Assembly: GCA_030613835.1 (NCBI GenBank)
Contig: JAUWLH010000105.1
Span: 1-5,844 of the forward strand
Source of the DNA: Candidatus Bathyarchaeota archaeon
GTDB lineage: Archaea; Thermoproteota; Bathyarchaeia; TCS64
Direction of reading: 5' to 3'
Length of the DNA stretch: 5,844 bases
Of this stretch, positions 1 through 5,135 are shown piece after piece (the first letter of the stretch is position 1; the number at the start of each line of letters is the position of its first letter). The notes below the pieces were generated by a model that worked only from the letters and a program-made list of their open reading frames with translations, did no database searches and was not told the DNA's origin. A program made the translations under genes and the position numbers.

Positions 1-388
1 CGTAGATCTTGCCGTCCCTCCACGTCGCTTCCAGTGGGATTGAGTCCCAGTTACTGATATCACCTGGCGCAACGGTATCGATGTGGCCGCAAAGCATGAG
101 GCTCCTGTCGCCCTCGCCCTTGACGCCGACGACACCTATCCCATCCCCCCTCTCGTATGCCATGCTGAAGTCGGGGTGTTTGGAAAGCTCCTTGAAATCG
201 ATCTCCCATCTATCAACCGCAAACCCGTGTTCCTCAAGTGTCTTGGCCATGTACCACTGGGCCTTGGACTCCTTGCCCCCGAAGCTGGGGATGTACACCA
301 AGTCCTTGAGGAACCTGTACATGGCATCGTAATCAATGGCATCAAGCACACGCTTCTCGATGGCGTTCATGGCATAGAGGGGAGTCAT
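1..388 (-). CDS. M20-family zinc peptidase/deacylase (ArgE/DapE-like), N-terminal part
   Basis: The frame is open from an ATG at 388 to the left edge, giving 129 N-terminal residues; the rest of the gene lies outside the window. Residues 98-109 read LMLCGHIDTVAP, the first metal-binding motif of M20 aminoacylases and deacetylases: H102 would bind zinc and D104 is the conserved aspartate. Residues 31-40 (VYIPSFGGKE) match the family's usual IPS.sG.E segment, and NWDSIPLEA after the motif matches the substrate-side loop. The family hydrolyses peptide or N-acyl amino-acid bonds in the cytosol (acetylornithine, succinyl-diaminopimelate, dipeptides); the substrate cannot be told from this part. 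The ATG at 388 lies 10 bases after the stop of the upstream methyltransferase frame, so the two are probably co-transcribed. No good Shine-Dalgarno site is seen. A second ATG at 370 is an alternative start, giving MNAIEKRVL. Confidence 0.88.
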   Translation of the reverse strand, partial: MTPLYAMNAIEKRVLDAIDYDAMYRFLKDLVYIPSFGGKESKAQWYMAKTLEEHGFAVDRWEIDFKELSKHPDFSMAYERGDGIGVVGVKGEGDRSLMLCGHIDTVAPGDISNWDSIPLEATWRDGKIY

Positions 389-398
389 ATGTGCTATA

Positions 399-965
399 TC
401 ATCTTCGGAGACGGGGGAGGAACATGGGCACACGTTCCTGGTACTCCATGTACTCGTCCCCGAACTCCCTGACTAACTCCACCTCCTCCTTCCTGCAAAT
501 TAGGAAGATGACTGTCACAACTAACGGCGTTAGGAGGAAGGAGTCCAAAGCGGACCTTTCAAAGGAGAACCCGATATGGGCGATGATAGCCGCGAGGTAC
601 TGGGGGTGCCTGACTCATGAGTAAACTCCGGTTGTGACAATCTTATCCGGTCGGTGCGTCTCGGAGACGGCCAAGCCAAGCTCCCTCAAACCGAGTAGTC
701 CTATCCACGCCGAGACAAGCTGGAACCCCAGAGCCACGAAATAGAAACTCTGGAACGGGTACTTAAACACACGCTGGGGTGAAACGCACATCCCTACCAT
801 GAAGATGAACATGCTCCAACCTGAGAGGTACCCGAGGAAGTCGCCAACCCTCTCCCCCCTCTTATCGCCGAATCGATCCTTGAGCCACGTGTGCTCCACC
901 GAGATGAAGTAGACGGGGAGGACCAGGATGAACCCGGTCAGGTTGAACAAGAACCAGCTCATCAT
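399..965 (-). pseudogene. Isoprenylcysteine methyltransferase-like membrane protein with an internal in-frame TGA
   Basis: The frame runs 189 codons from ATG 965 to TGA 399-401, but codon 117 (615-617) is TGA. Before it are hydrophobic spans near residues 5-22, 50-62 and 73-92 and the segment DKIVTTGVYS. Directly after it, in the same frame, comes VRHPQYLAAI, two further hydrophobic stretches (about 124-135 and 145-157) and the tail KEEVELVREFGDEYMEYQ...VPMFLPRL. Together these form the C-terminal signature of the isoprenylcysteine carboxyl methyltransferase/PEMT-like family (G.Y..VRHPQY, then EE..L...FG.EY..Y...VP.FLP), which uses S-adenosylmethionine at the membrane; the substrate is unknown here. 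The TGA replaces one residue in the middle of the cofactor-binding motif, so the 116-residue product alone should be inactive. Possible readings are a nonsense mutation (TGG or CGA to TGA), a sequence error, or recoding. A second ATG at 962 is equally usable. Confidence 0.82.
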
Positions 966-977
966 GTTACCTGAGTA

Positions 978-985
978 TCCTCCTT
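978..985 (-). promoter_or_regulatory. Shine-Dalgarno site upstream of the methyltransferase gene
   Basis: The minus strand reads AAGGAGGA here, a strong match to the anti-Shine-Dalgarno sequence. GGAGG ends 13 bases before ATG 965, longer than the usual 5-9. An in-frame TAA just upstream (984-986) rules out an earlier start in this frame. The site suggests the gene is made from a leadered transcript. Confidence 0.5.
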
Positions 986-998
986 AGAAAACTATATT
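986..998 (+). promoter_or_regulatory. Archaeal BRE/TATA promoter of the dehydrogenase gene
   Basis: AGAAAA followed by CTATATT gives a purine-rich BRE-like segment and a TATA box centred near 995, about 29 bases upstream of ATG 1024. No Shine-Dalgarno site precedes that ATG, so a leaderless transcript starting at or near the ATG is the simplest reading. It overlaps the control region of the divergent methyltransferase gene. Confidence 0.5.
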
Positions 999-1000
999 GA

Positions 1001-1008
1001 CTATATGG
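1001..1008 (-). promoter_or_regulatory. Possible TATA box for the divergent methyltransferase gene
   Basis: The minus strand reads CCATATAG. A start site about 25 bases downstream would fall near 980, keeping most of the Shine-Dalgarno site within the message. The neighbouring TATATAG-like element at 991-998 would put the start too close to the ATG to include that site. The assignment rests on spacing only. Confidence 0.3.
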
Positions 1009-1023
1009 TCACCCCAGTGTACC

Positions 1024-2052
1024 ATGAAAGCCGTCATGAAGACCAAGCCGGAGCCGGGCATCGTGGTACTCGACATCCCAGTCCCGGAGGTCGGGGCTGA
1101 CGATGTCTTGATCAAGGTCAGGGCCGCCTCGATTTGTGGAAGCGACTTGGGAATATACAATTATACAGCGGCGTACAGCAAGATGACCCTCCCCGTGGTC
1201 ATGGGCCACGAGTTCTCGGGGGAGATCGTCGAGACGGGAAAGGACGTAGCCGGTTTCAAGGTAGGCGACAGGGTGCTAAGCGAGTCCGTCAAGGCATGCG
1301 GCGTATGCAGGTTCTGCAGGGAGGGCAGGAGCAACCTCTGCGAGGAATCCACTCTGTTCGGGATTCACACAGCGGGAGGTTTCGCTGAATACGTCACAGT
1401 TCCATACAAGTTGCTCCACAGGATACCCGAAAACATGAGCTACGAGGACGCTGCACTCGTCGAGCCCCTGAGCAACGCCCTCCACTTCGTCAAGGACATC
1501 ACACCCTTCAGGATAAACGATTTCGTGGTGGTACAAGGATGCGGCCCCATCGGCCTCTACAGTGCCCAGTTGTTCAAGCTGGGGGGCGCGGATGTGATCA
1601 TGACTGGTCTCAGTGCCGACAAGACCCGTTTCGAGATAGCCAATAAGCTGGGCATTGAGACGGTTAACATCCAGGAGCAGGACCTGGAGGAGATCGTGAG
1701 GGAGAGAACCAAAGGGGTAGGAGCAGATATTGCGTTCGTAGCTGTCGGTGCACCACCTGCGGTGAAACAGGCAACACGCATAGTCAGGAAGAGGGGGAGG
1801 GTAACCGTGGTCGGTATTTTCGGTGCGGAGGTCCCCATCGACATGACATGGCTTGTGAGGCGGGAACTAGAGATCAAGGGGGCCTACGACGCGAAGCCCG
1901 TTAACTTTCCACAGAGCATTGACCTCATCTCAAGGGGGCTCGTGGACGTGAACAGCGTCCTGACCCACAGGTTTAAACTGGAAGACGCGGAAGAGGCGTT
2001 CCAGGTAGCACTGAACAAGACAGGAGGTAAAATACAATTCCAACCAAACTAA
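1024..2052 (+). CDS. Zinc-dependent medium-chain alcohol/polyol dehydrogenase (threonine/sorbitol dehydrogenase type)
   Basis: The 342-residue protein is a normal length for zinc-containing medium-chain dehydrogenases. Catalytic zinc ligands are C38 (SICGSD), H62 and E63 (GHEFSG), with E147 (LVEPLSNALH) a further conserved residue. Structural zinc cysteines are C92, C95, C98 and C106 (CGVCRFCREGRSNLC). The Rossmann glycine motif GCGPIG lies at 172-177. At the end of the next strand the protein has TGLSADKTR, without the acidic residue typical of strict NAD users, so NADP use is possible. The reaction is reversible oxidation of a secondary alcohol, polyol or threonine-like substrate; which one is not visible. 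I chose ATG 1024 because MKAVMKT is the usual family start and the TATA box lies about 29 bases upstream; an ATG at 997 would fall inside that promoter. A YczE-like membrane protein gene follows, apparently overlapping its 3' end. Confidence 0.93.
   Translation: MKAVMKTKPEPGIVVLDIPVPEVGADDVLIKVRAASICGSDLGIYNYTAAYSKMTLPVVMGHEFSGEIVETGKDVAGFKVGDRVLSESVKACGVCRFCREGRSNLCEESTLFGIHTAGGFAEYVTVPYKLLHRIPENMSYEDAALVEPLSNALHFVKDITPFRINDFVVVQGCGPIGLYSAQLFKLGGADVIMTGLSADKTRFEIANKLGIETVNIQEQDLEEIVRERTKGVGADIAFVAVGAPPAVKQATRIVRKRGRVTVVGIFGAEVPIDMTWLVRRELEIKGAYDAKPVNFPQSIDLISRGLVDVNSVLTHRFKLEDAEEAFQVALNKTGGKIQFQPN
2022..2028 (+). promoter_or_regulatory. Shine-Dalgarno-like AGGAGGT before a non-ATG start
   Basis: AGGAGGT lies eight bases ahead of ATT 2037, in the membrane-protein frame. 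It sits inside the last codons of the dehydrogenase (encoding TGGK), so it may partly reflect protein constraint. It is the only ribosome-binding-like site that could serve a start early enough to include the conserved first membrane span. Confidence 0.45.
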
Positions 2053-2702
2053 CCGAGAACTGGGTCAGCTTCGTCAAGAAACTGCCGAGCCTCTATTTCG
2101 GGCTATTCCTCTTCGCGTTGGGCTGGGTAATGATGCTCAACGCGGACCTAGGGTTGAGCGCGTGGGGCGTCTTCCAGGTGGGACTGATGAACATAGTTGA
2201 CCTCAGTTTCGGCCAGGCAACCCAGCTAGTGGGGCTAGGACTGCTCATCTTTGGGTGGACCCTGGGTTTCCCACCCGGGTTTGGGACCGTGAGCAACATG
2301 CTATTCATCGGCTACTTCATCGATGTCATCTTAGGATGGGAAATTGTCCCCAGGTTCAGCAACATTGTACTGCAACTGAGCCTTTTAGTCGCCGGCATGG
2401 CCATGATAGGCGTGGCATCATACTTCTATCTGAGACCGAAACTGGGGGCAGGGCCAAGGGACGGCCTGATGATTGGACTCGTCCAGAAACTGGATAGGGA
2501 AGTCTCTGTTGTCAGGGCTGGTATCGAGGTGACGGTACTCATAGTTGGTATAGCTCTGGGCGGACCAGTTGGGATAGGAACCGTGATCACAGCGCTCAGT
2601 GTCGGGTACTTTGTTCAGATGGCATTCAAGCTGGGGAAATATGACAGAAACTCCAGACACATGAACCTCTACGAGCTAGCGAGGTCCCTTGGCGGCAAGT
2701 AG
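2037..2702 (+). CDS. YczE/YitT-like integral membrane protein, probable non-ATG start
   Basis: The frame is open from the TAA at 2028-2030 to TAG at 2700-2702. Family features are ADLGLSAWGV after the first membrane span, GAGPRDGLMIGL in the middle, and GGPVGIGTVITALSVGYF near the end, a pseudo-repeated layout known in YczE-like proteins. About five hydrophobic spans are visible, near residues 20-34, 62-76, 88-100, 110-130 and 163-195 (the last possibly two). The function of the family is poorly known; a transport or membrane-accessory role is possible. The first conventional start (TTG 2118) would cut off most of span one (LYFGLFLFALGWVMM), which the family keeps. No ATG, GTG or TTG exists between 2031 and 2118 in this frame. 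ATT 2037, behind AGGAGGT, gives a 221-residue protein with a short cytoplasmic head, overlapping the dehydrogenase by 16 bases. CTG 2082 is a weaker alternative. Identity is fairly secure; the exact start is not. Confidence 0.8.
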   Translation: MPTKLTENWVSFVKKLPSLYFGLFLFALGWVMMLNADLGLSAWGVFQVGLMNIVDLSFGQATQLVGLGLLIFGWTLGFPPGFGTVSNMLFIGYFIDVILGWEIVPRFSNIVLQLSLLVAGMAMIGVASYFYLRPKLGAGPRDGLMIGLVQKLDREVSVVRAGIEVTVLIVGIALGGPVGIGTVITALSVGYFVQMAFKLGKYDRNSRHMNLYELARSLGGK

Positions 2703-2716
2703 TTAAACATTATATC
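2703..2716 (+). promoter_or_regulatory. BRE/TATA promoter of the acetyltransferase gene
   Basis: TTAAACATTATATC lies immediately after the membrane-protein stop codon, with its TATA core centred near 2712. A start site about 26 bases on would lie near 2738, a few bases before TTG 2745. This suggests the acetyltransferase can be transcribed apart from the two upstream genes. Confidence 0.45.
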
Positions 2717-2744
2717 CCTGTCAGCCCATCTCTTCCTGATTATA

Positions 2745-3248
2745 TTGCCCAAGATTGAAGGCTTGAAATGGGAGATAAGGGACACCAACGAGGAGGACAT
2801 CCCCATCATAATGGACCTGTGCTACCAGCTCAGTGTCTACGAGAAACTTGAGTTCAAAGGAACCGAGGAGTTGTACAGGAAGTACGGTTTCAGCGAGGAC
2901 AAGATATACGACTGCATGCTGGTCGAGAACAAGGGAGACATAGGGCCCGATTACCTTGCGGTCGCGCTATTCTACTACACGTTCAGCACGTTCGAGGCAA
3001 AGCCCACCCTGTGGCTTGAGGATATTTTCGTGCCAGAAGAGTACCGAGGAAACGGGATAGGAACAGCCCTGCTAAAGAAGCTATGTCAGATAGCTGTCGA
3101 GAAGGACTGCGGGAGGGGTGAGTGGACAGTGATCGACTGGAACGAGCCAAGCAGGCAGTTCTACTTCGCTCTGGGCGCCAAGGCAATGGATGAGTGGACC
3201 ACATTCAGGATGATGCCTGAAGCATTCAAGAAGCTGGCCGAGAGCTAG
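2745..3248 (+). CDS. GNAT acetyltransferase of the SSAT (diamine/thialysine acetyltransferase) type
   Basis: This 167-residue protein shows the SSAT-branch signature of GNAT enzymes. LWLEDIFVPEEYRGNGIG at 89-106 holds the acetyl-CoA pyrophosphate-binding loop (R101, G102, G104, G106). GEWTVIDWNEPSRQFYFALG at 125-144 follows, with Y140 aligned to the general acid tyrosine of this branch, and MDEWTTFR at 148-155 closes the fold. Such enzymes transfer acetyl from acetyl-CoA to the amino group of polyamines, thialysine or related small amines in the cytosol; the true substrate cannot be read here. The start is the TTG at 2745, the only usual start codon between the preceding stop and the conserved IRDTNEED segment apart from TTG 2763. 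A TATA box at suitable distance supports a nearly leaderless message. The stop codon TAG overlaps the stop of the convergent hydrolase. Confidence 0.88.
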   Translation: MPKIEGLKWEIRDTNEEDIPIIMDLCYQLSVYEKLEFKGTEELYRKYGFSEDKIYDCMLVENKGDIGPDYLAVALFYYTFSTFEAKPTLWLEDIFVPEEYRGNGIGTALLKKLCQIAVEKDCGRGEWTVIDWNEPSRQFYFALGAKAMDEWTTFRMMPEAFKKLAES

Positions 3249-4060
3249 CCGTCCACCTTATCCAGGAACCGTAGGACATGCCCTACGGCTTCCTCTGTTT
3301 TCTGCTTCAAGAACCCGTGACCGCATCCCGGAATCAGCACCAGTTCTGAGCCAGGTATCTGAGAAGCTATCCTCTCGCTGTTCTCTGGGGGGACAAGTGC
3401 ATCCTCGTCACCTGTCATGACCAGTGCTGGAACTTTCAGCTCCGGCAGATGTTGATACGTGTTCATGGTAGAGATGGCGTGGCTCTGGTTCATTAACGCG
3501 TGACTCGGGGTGGGATAGTCCGAGTAGGTCTCGTCCTTGACCAGTTTCTCAAGGTGCGCCTCGACGTACTCCTTGGAATAAAGTAGGTACAGGAGCTTGA
3601 CGGTTACATCCCTCTCGGTCATCTCGGGCAGAGGGTTTGCTATCAGGGCGAGATCCATCTGCACTTGGGGATCGGACGAGACGGAGTTCTCCCTTCCAGA
3701 GGACGCCCCACAAAGAACTAGACTCAGAGTTGTCTCGGGGTAATTGATCCCGAATGTCTGCGTGATGGCTCCCCCCATGCTGAACCCCATGATGTGCGCC
3801 TTCTCGATTTCTAGGGAGTCCAGCACGCCCTTGATATCCGCCGCCATCATGTCCATAGTGTAGAGGATATCGGGCTTGTCTGATCTTCCAGTCCCCCTGT
3901 TGTCCATCATGATGACCTTATGTCTCTCGGATAGGAGATCAATCATTTTATCGCTCCAACTCTCACGGTTCCCTCCCCAGCCGTTTCTAAGCATTAAAGG
4001 CGAACCCTCCCCCCTTGTCTCGTAATAGATATCGATCCCGTTTGCGTTGATAACCGGCAT
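3245..4060 (-). CDS. Alpha/beta-fold hydrolase
   Basis: The 271-residue protein is a typical single-domain alpha/beta hydrolase. The oxyanion-loop region LRNGWGGNRESW is at 24-35, DNRGTGRSDKP at 53-63, the nucleophile elbow GFSMGG at 92-97 with S94, the acid loop TGDEDALVPPEN at 216-227 with D220 as likely acid, and GCGHGF with H248. The full triad points to an active cytosolic ester, lactone or related hydrolase; the substrate is not predictable. The frame extends upstream to a GTG at 4138, but that codon touches the TATA element at 4140-4145 and so should not be in the message. ATG 4060 gives MPVINANGIDIYYETRG, the standard family start, with GGTG four bases ahead. ATG 4099 is a possible longer start (284 residues). 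The 3' end overlaps the acetyltransferase stop by four bases. Confidence 0.9.
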   Translation of the reverse strand: MPVINANGIDIYYETRGEGSPLMLRNGWGGNRESWSDKMIDLLSERHKVIMMDNRGTGRSDKPDILYTMDMMAADIKGVLDSLEIEKAHIMGFSMGGAITQTFGINYPETTLSLVLCGASSGRENSVSSDPQVQMDLALIANPLPEMTERDVTVKLLYLLYSKEYVEAHLEKLVKDETYSDYPTPSHALMNQSHAISTMNTYQHLPELKVPALVMTGDEDALVPPENSERIASQIPGSELVLIPGCGHGFLKQKTEEAVGHVLRFLDKVDG

Positions 4061-4139
4061 ACAGCACCTACTTTCACCTACCTTGAAGGACTTTTCCATA
4101 TTCACAGGGGTCCCTTTAGCACAGGTTGATGGGTTCACC

Positions 4140-4145
4140 TTATAA
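4140..4145. promoter_or_regulatory. Palindromic TATA element between divergent genes
   Basis: TTATAA reads the same on both strands. Its centre is about 26 bases upstream of ATG 4169 on the plus strand, the ideal spacing for a leaderless start of the small basic protein. On the minus strand a start near 4117 would serve the hydrolase with a leader of about 18 or 57 bases, depending on which ATG is used. Which direction dominates cannot be told. Confidence 0.45.
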
Positions 4146-4168
4146 CCCGTTAATCGAAGCGAGAGTTG

Positions 4169-4297
4169 ATGAGAGAAGAAAGCCTCTACGCCTGGGTCCG
4201 CAAGAACAGGAAGAACGACCTCAGGTTTAGGAACGACGAGGTAAAGATCGGGAAAGTTCTAATCCCAATAAAGAAACCGAGGAAGGCAAATCAATAA
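4169..4297 (+). CDS. Small basic protein of unknown function (42 residues)
   Basis: The frame starts at ATG 4169 and ends at TAA 4295-4297, with no overlap with any other gene. The product begins MREESLYAWVRKNRKNDL and ends IPIKKPRKANQ. It has 13 Lys/Arg against 5 Asp/Glu, no cysteine, and one tryptophan. The C-terminal PIKKPRKA stretch is a flexible basic tail of the kind that often contacts nucleic acid, but I recognise no family. Support for a real gene is the TATA element 26 bases upstream of the ATG, arginine codons (AGG, AGA, CGC) like those of neighbouring genes, and placement in an otherwise empty gap. It could still be a chance frame. Confidence 0.5.
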   Translation: MREESLYAWVRKNRKNDLRFRNDEVKIGKVLIPIKKPRKANQ

Positions 4298-4357
4298 CTC
4301 ACTGTGAAAGGGAGAATGAATTATATTCCCCTATAATCGCTCAAGACTAATCAAGAA

Positions 4358-5035
4358 TTACTCAAAGTCCATCTTGACATCTGCCCGTTTCGCTATCTGG
4401 GCAGCCATCTTGATGGCGATCCTGCCTGCCATCGTGATGAGGTACCTCCCTCGTCTTTTCTCTTGGTGGATCAACCCGACCTGTTCAAGCACATCAAGGT
4501 GCCTGCTCAGGGTACTGGGGCTGATCTCCTTGAGGGCCTCCTGAAGGTCGCTGCTATACATGCCGCCCCAGCTCAGCTCCCGAAGGATCGTGATCCTGTG
4601 CTCGTTACCCATGGCGCTCATGATAGCGGAGGTACGTTTCACGTTCCTGTCGCTCATAGTGGGCCTTTCGCGTTTCCCCCTCCTATCGAGGAAGATGGTC
4701 TGCTCTAGCTCTGAGTTCACGTTTTCCATGATATCGTTTACGAATTCCCCGATGTATTCACCGAGTTTCTCTCCGAATGGTTCAACTGGGCGCCATGCCC
4801 TGCCGTACATCTCCCTGTACATCCTGCCGTACCTGGAATTACGCTCGTTTCTCTTCTCTTCCGCATCGAAATCAAATGATGCTTCTTCGATGGGTATCTC
4901 CTCCGGTTCGGGTTCCTCTTCTTGGAGTTCCTCTACATTTGGTTCCACTGGTTCATCTTCTAGTTGTTCGGCTATTCGTGCAAGCTGCTCCCTGAGCTGC
5001 CTCACTTCGTCCCTTAGCTTATCTTGATCTGACAC
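4358..5035 (-). CDS. ArsR-like winged-helix transcription regulator with coiled-coil and acidic N-terminal extension
   Basis: The C-terminal half is a winged-helix DNA-binding domain: MGNEHRITILREL (142-154) is the first helix, SPSTLSRHLDVLEQVGLI (172-189) covers the recognition helix, and EKRRGRYLI (192-200) forms the wing, followed by a helix rich in Ala and Ile suited to dimer contacts. Ahead of it is a predicted coiled coil (about residues 5-26, LRDEVRQLREQLARIAEQL), then an acidic Glu/Pro-rich linker (about 27-54), then an Arg/Tyr-rich segment (RYGRMYREMYGRAWRP). The protein has no cysteine, so it is not a cysteine-based metal sensor like classic ArsR members. I prefer GTG 5035 because GGAG lies six bases upstream; GTG 5047 would add four residues but has a poor ribosome site. 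The promoter is covered by a half-site array, suggesting autoregulation. The MFS gene lies upstream on the same strand, so it may be a target. Confidence 0.85.
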   Translation of the reverse strand: MSDQDKLRDEVRQLREQLARIAEQLEDEPVEPNVEELQEEEPEPEEIPIEEASFDFDAEEKRNERNSRYGRMYREMYGRAWRPVEPFGEKLGEYIGEFVNDIMENVNSELEQTIFLDRRGKRERPTMSDRNVKRTSAIMSAMGNEHRITILRELSWGGMYSSDLQEALKEISPSTLSRHLDVLEQVGLIHQEKRRGRYLITMAGRIAIKMAAQIAKRADVKMDFE

Positions 5036-5065
5036 TCCTTTCTCCACATCCTATCAAATACAATT

Positions 5066-5104
5066 CGTTTATTATCGAATAATAAACGGTTATTATCCGT
5101 TTAT
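5066..5104. promoter_or_regulatory. Three-half-site inverted-repeat operator array
   Basis: CGTTTAT occurs at 5066-5072, its complement ATAAACG at 5082-5088, and CGTTTAT again at 5098-5104, so the half-sites alternate in orientation at exactly 16 bp steps. The first pair forms a perfect inverted repeat with 10-base arms (CGTTTATTAT / ATAATAAACG) around CGA. The second pair has 8-base arms (ATAAACGG / CCGTTTAT) around seven bases. The two share the middle half-site. The array overlaps the TATA box and likely start site of the winged-helix gene, the expected place for a repressor site. Binding by that regulator is inferred. Confidence 0.6.
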
Positions 5105-5107
5105 AAA
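5100..5107 (-). promoter_or_regulatory. TATA box of the winged-helix regulator gene
   Basis: TTTATAAA is a strong and palindromic archaeal TATA element. On the minus strand a start near 5078 would give a leader of about 43 bases to GTG 5035, enough to include its GGAG site. It overlaps the last operator half-site, so a bound repressor would compete with TBP/TFB. Confidence 0.5.
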
Positions 5108-5135
5108 TGTATTGGAGTAGAATACAGTTAGACCT

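Noticed and set aside
83..472. Plus-strand frames of 107-129 codons opposite the peptidase gene
   Set aside because: The minus strand gives a clear M20 metal-binding motif across the same bases, and the plus frames show no domain or promoter.
615..617. Selenocysteine codon as explanation for the internal TGA
   Set aside because: The replaced position lies next to VRHP in a family not known to use cysteine or selenocysteine there, and I see no SECIS-like hairpin just after the gene; recoding is kept only as a remote option.
391..624. Plus-strand 77-codon frame across the second half of the methyltransferase
   Set aside because: The opposite strand carries the conserved VRHPQY and FG.EY motifs; this frame has no recognisable content.
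997..1023. Dehydrogenase start at ATG-like codon 997 adding nine residues
   Set aside because: It would place the start inside the TATA region; family alignment from memory supports MKAV at 1024.
4061..4138. Longer hydrolase start at GTG 4138 adding 26 residues
   Set aside because: The codon lies two bases from the TATA element, and the extra residues precede the usual family N-terminus.
4309..4332. Possible hairpin AGGGAGAAT...ATATTCCCCT downstream of the small protein gene
   Set aside because: The arms pair imperfectly, and no T-run follows on either strand, so it is not a convincing terminator.
4560..5027. A 155-codon plus-strand frame with many serines opposite the winged-helix gene
   Set aside because: It is the antisense shadow of the Glu/Arg-rich regulator; serine runs come from reading GAA/GAG-rich sequence backwards, and no family is recognisable.
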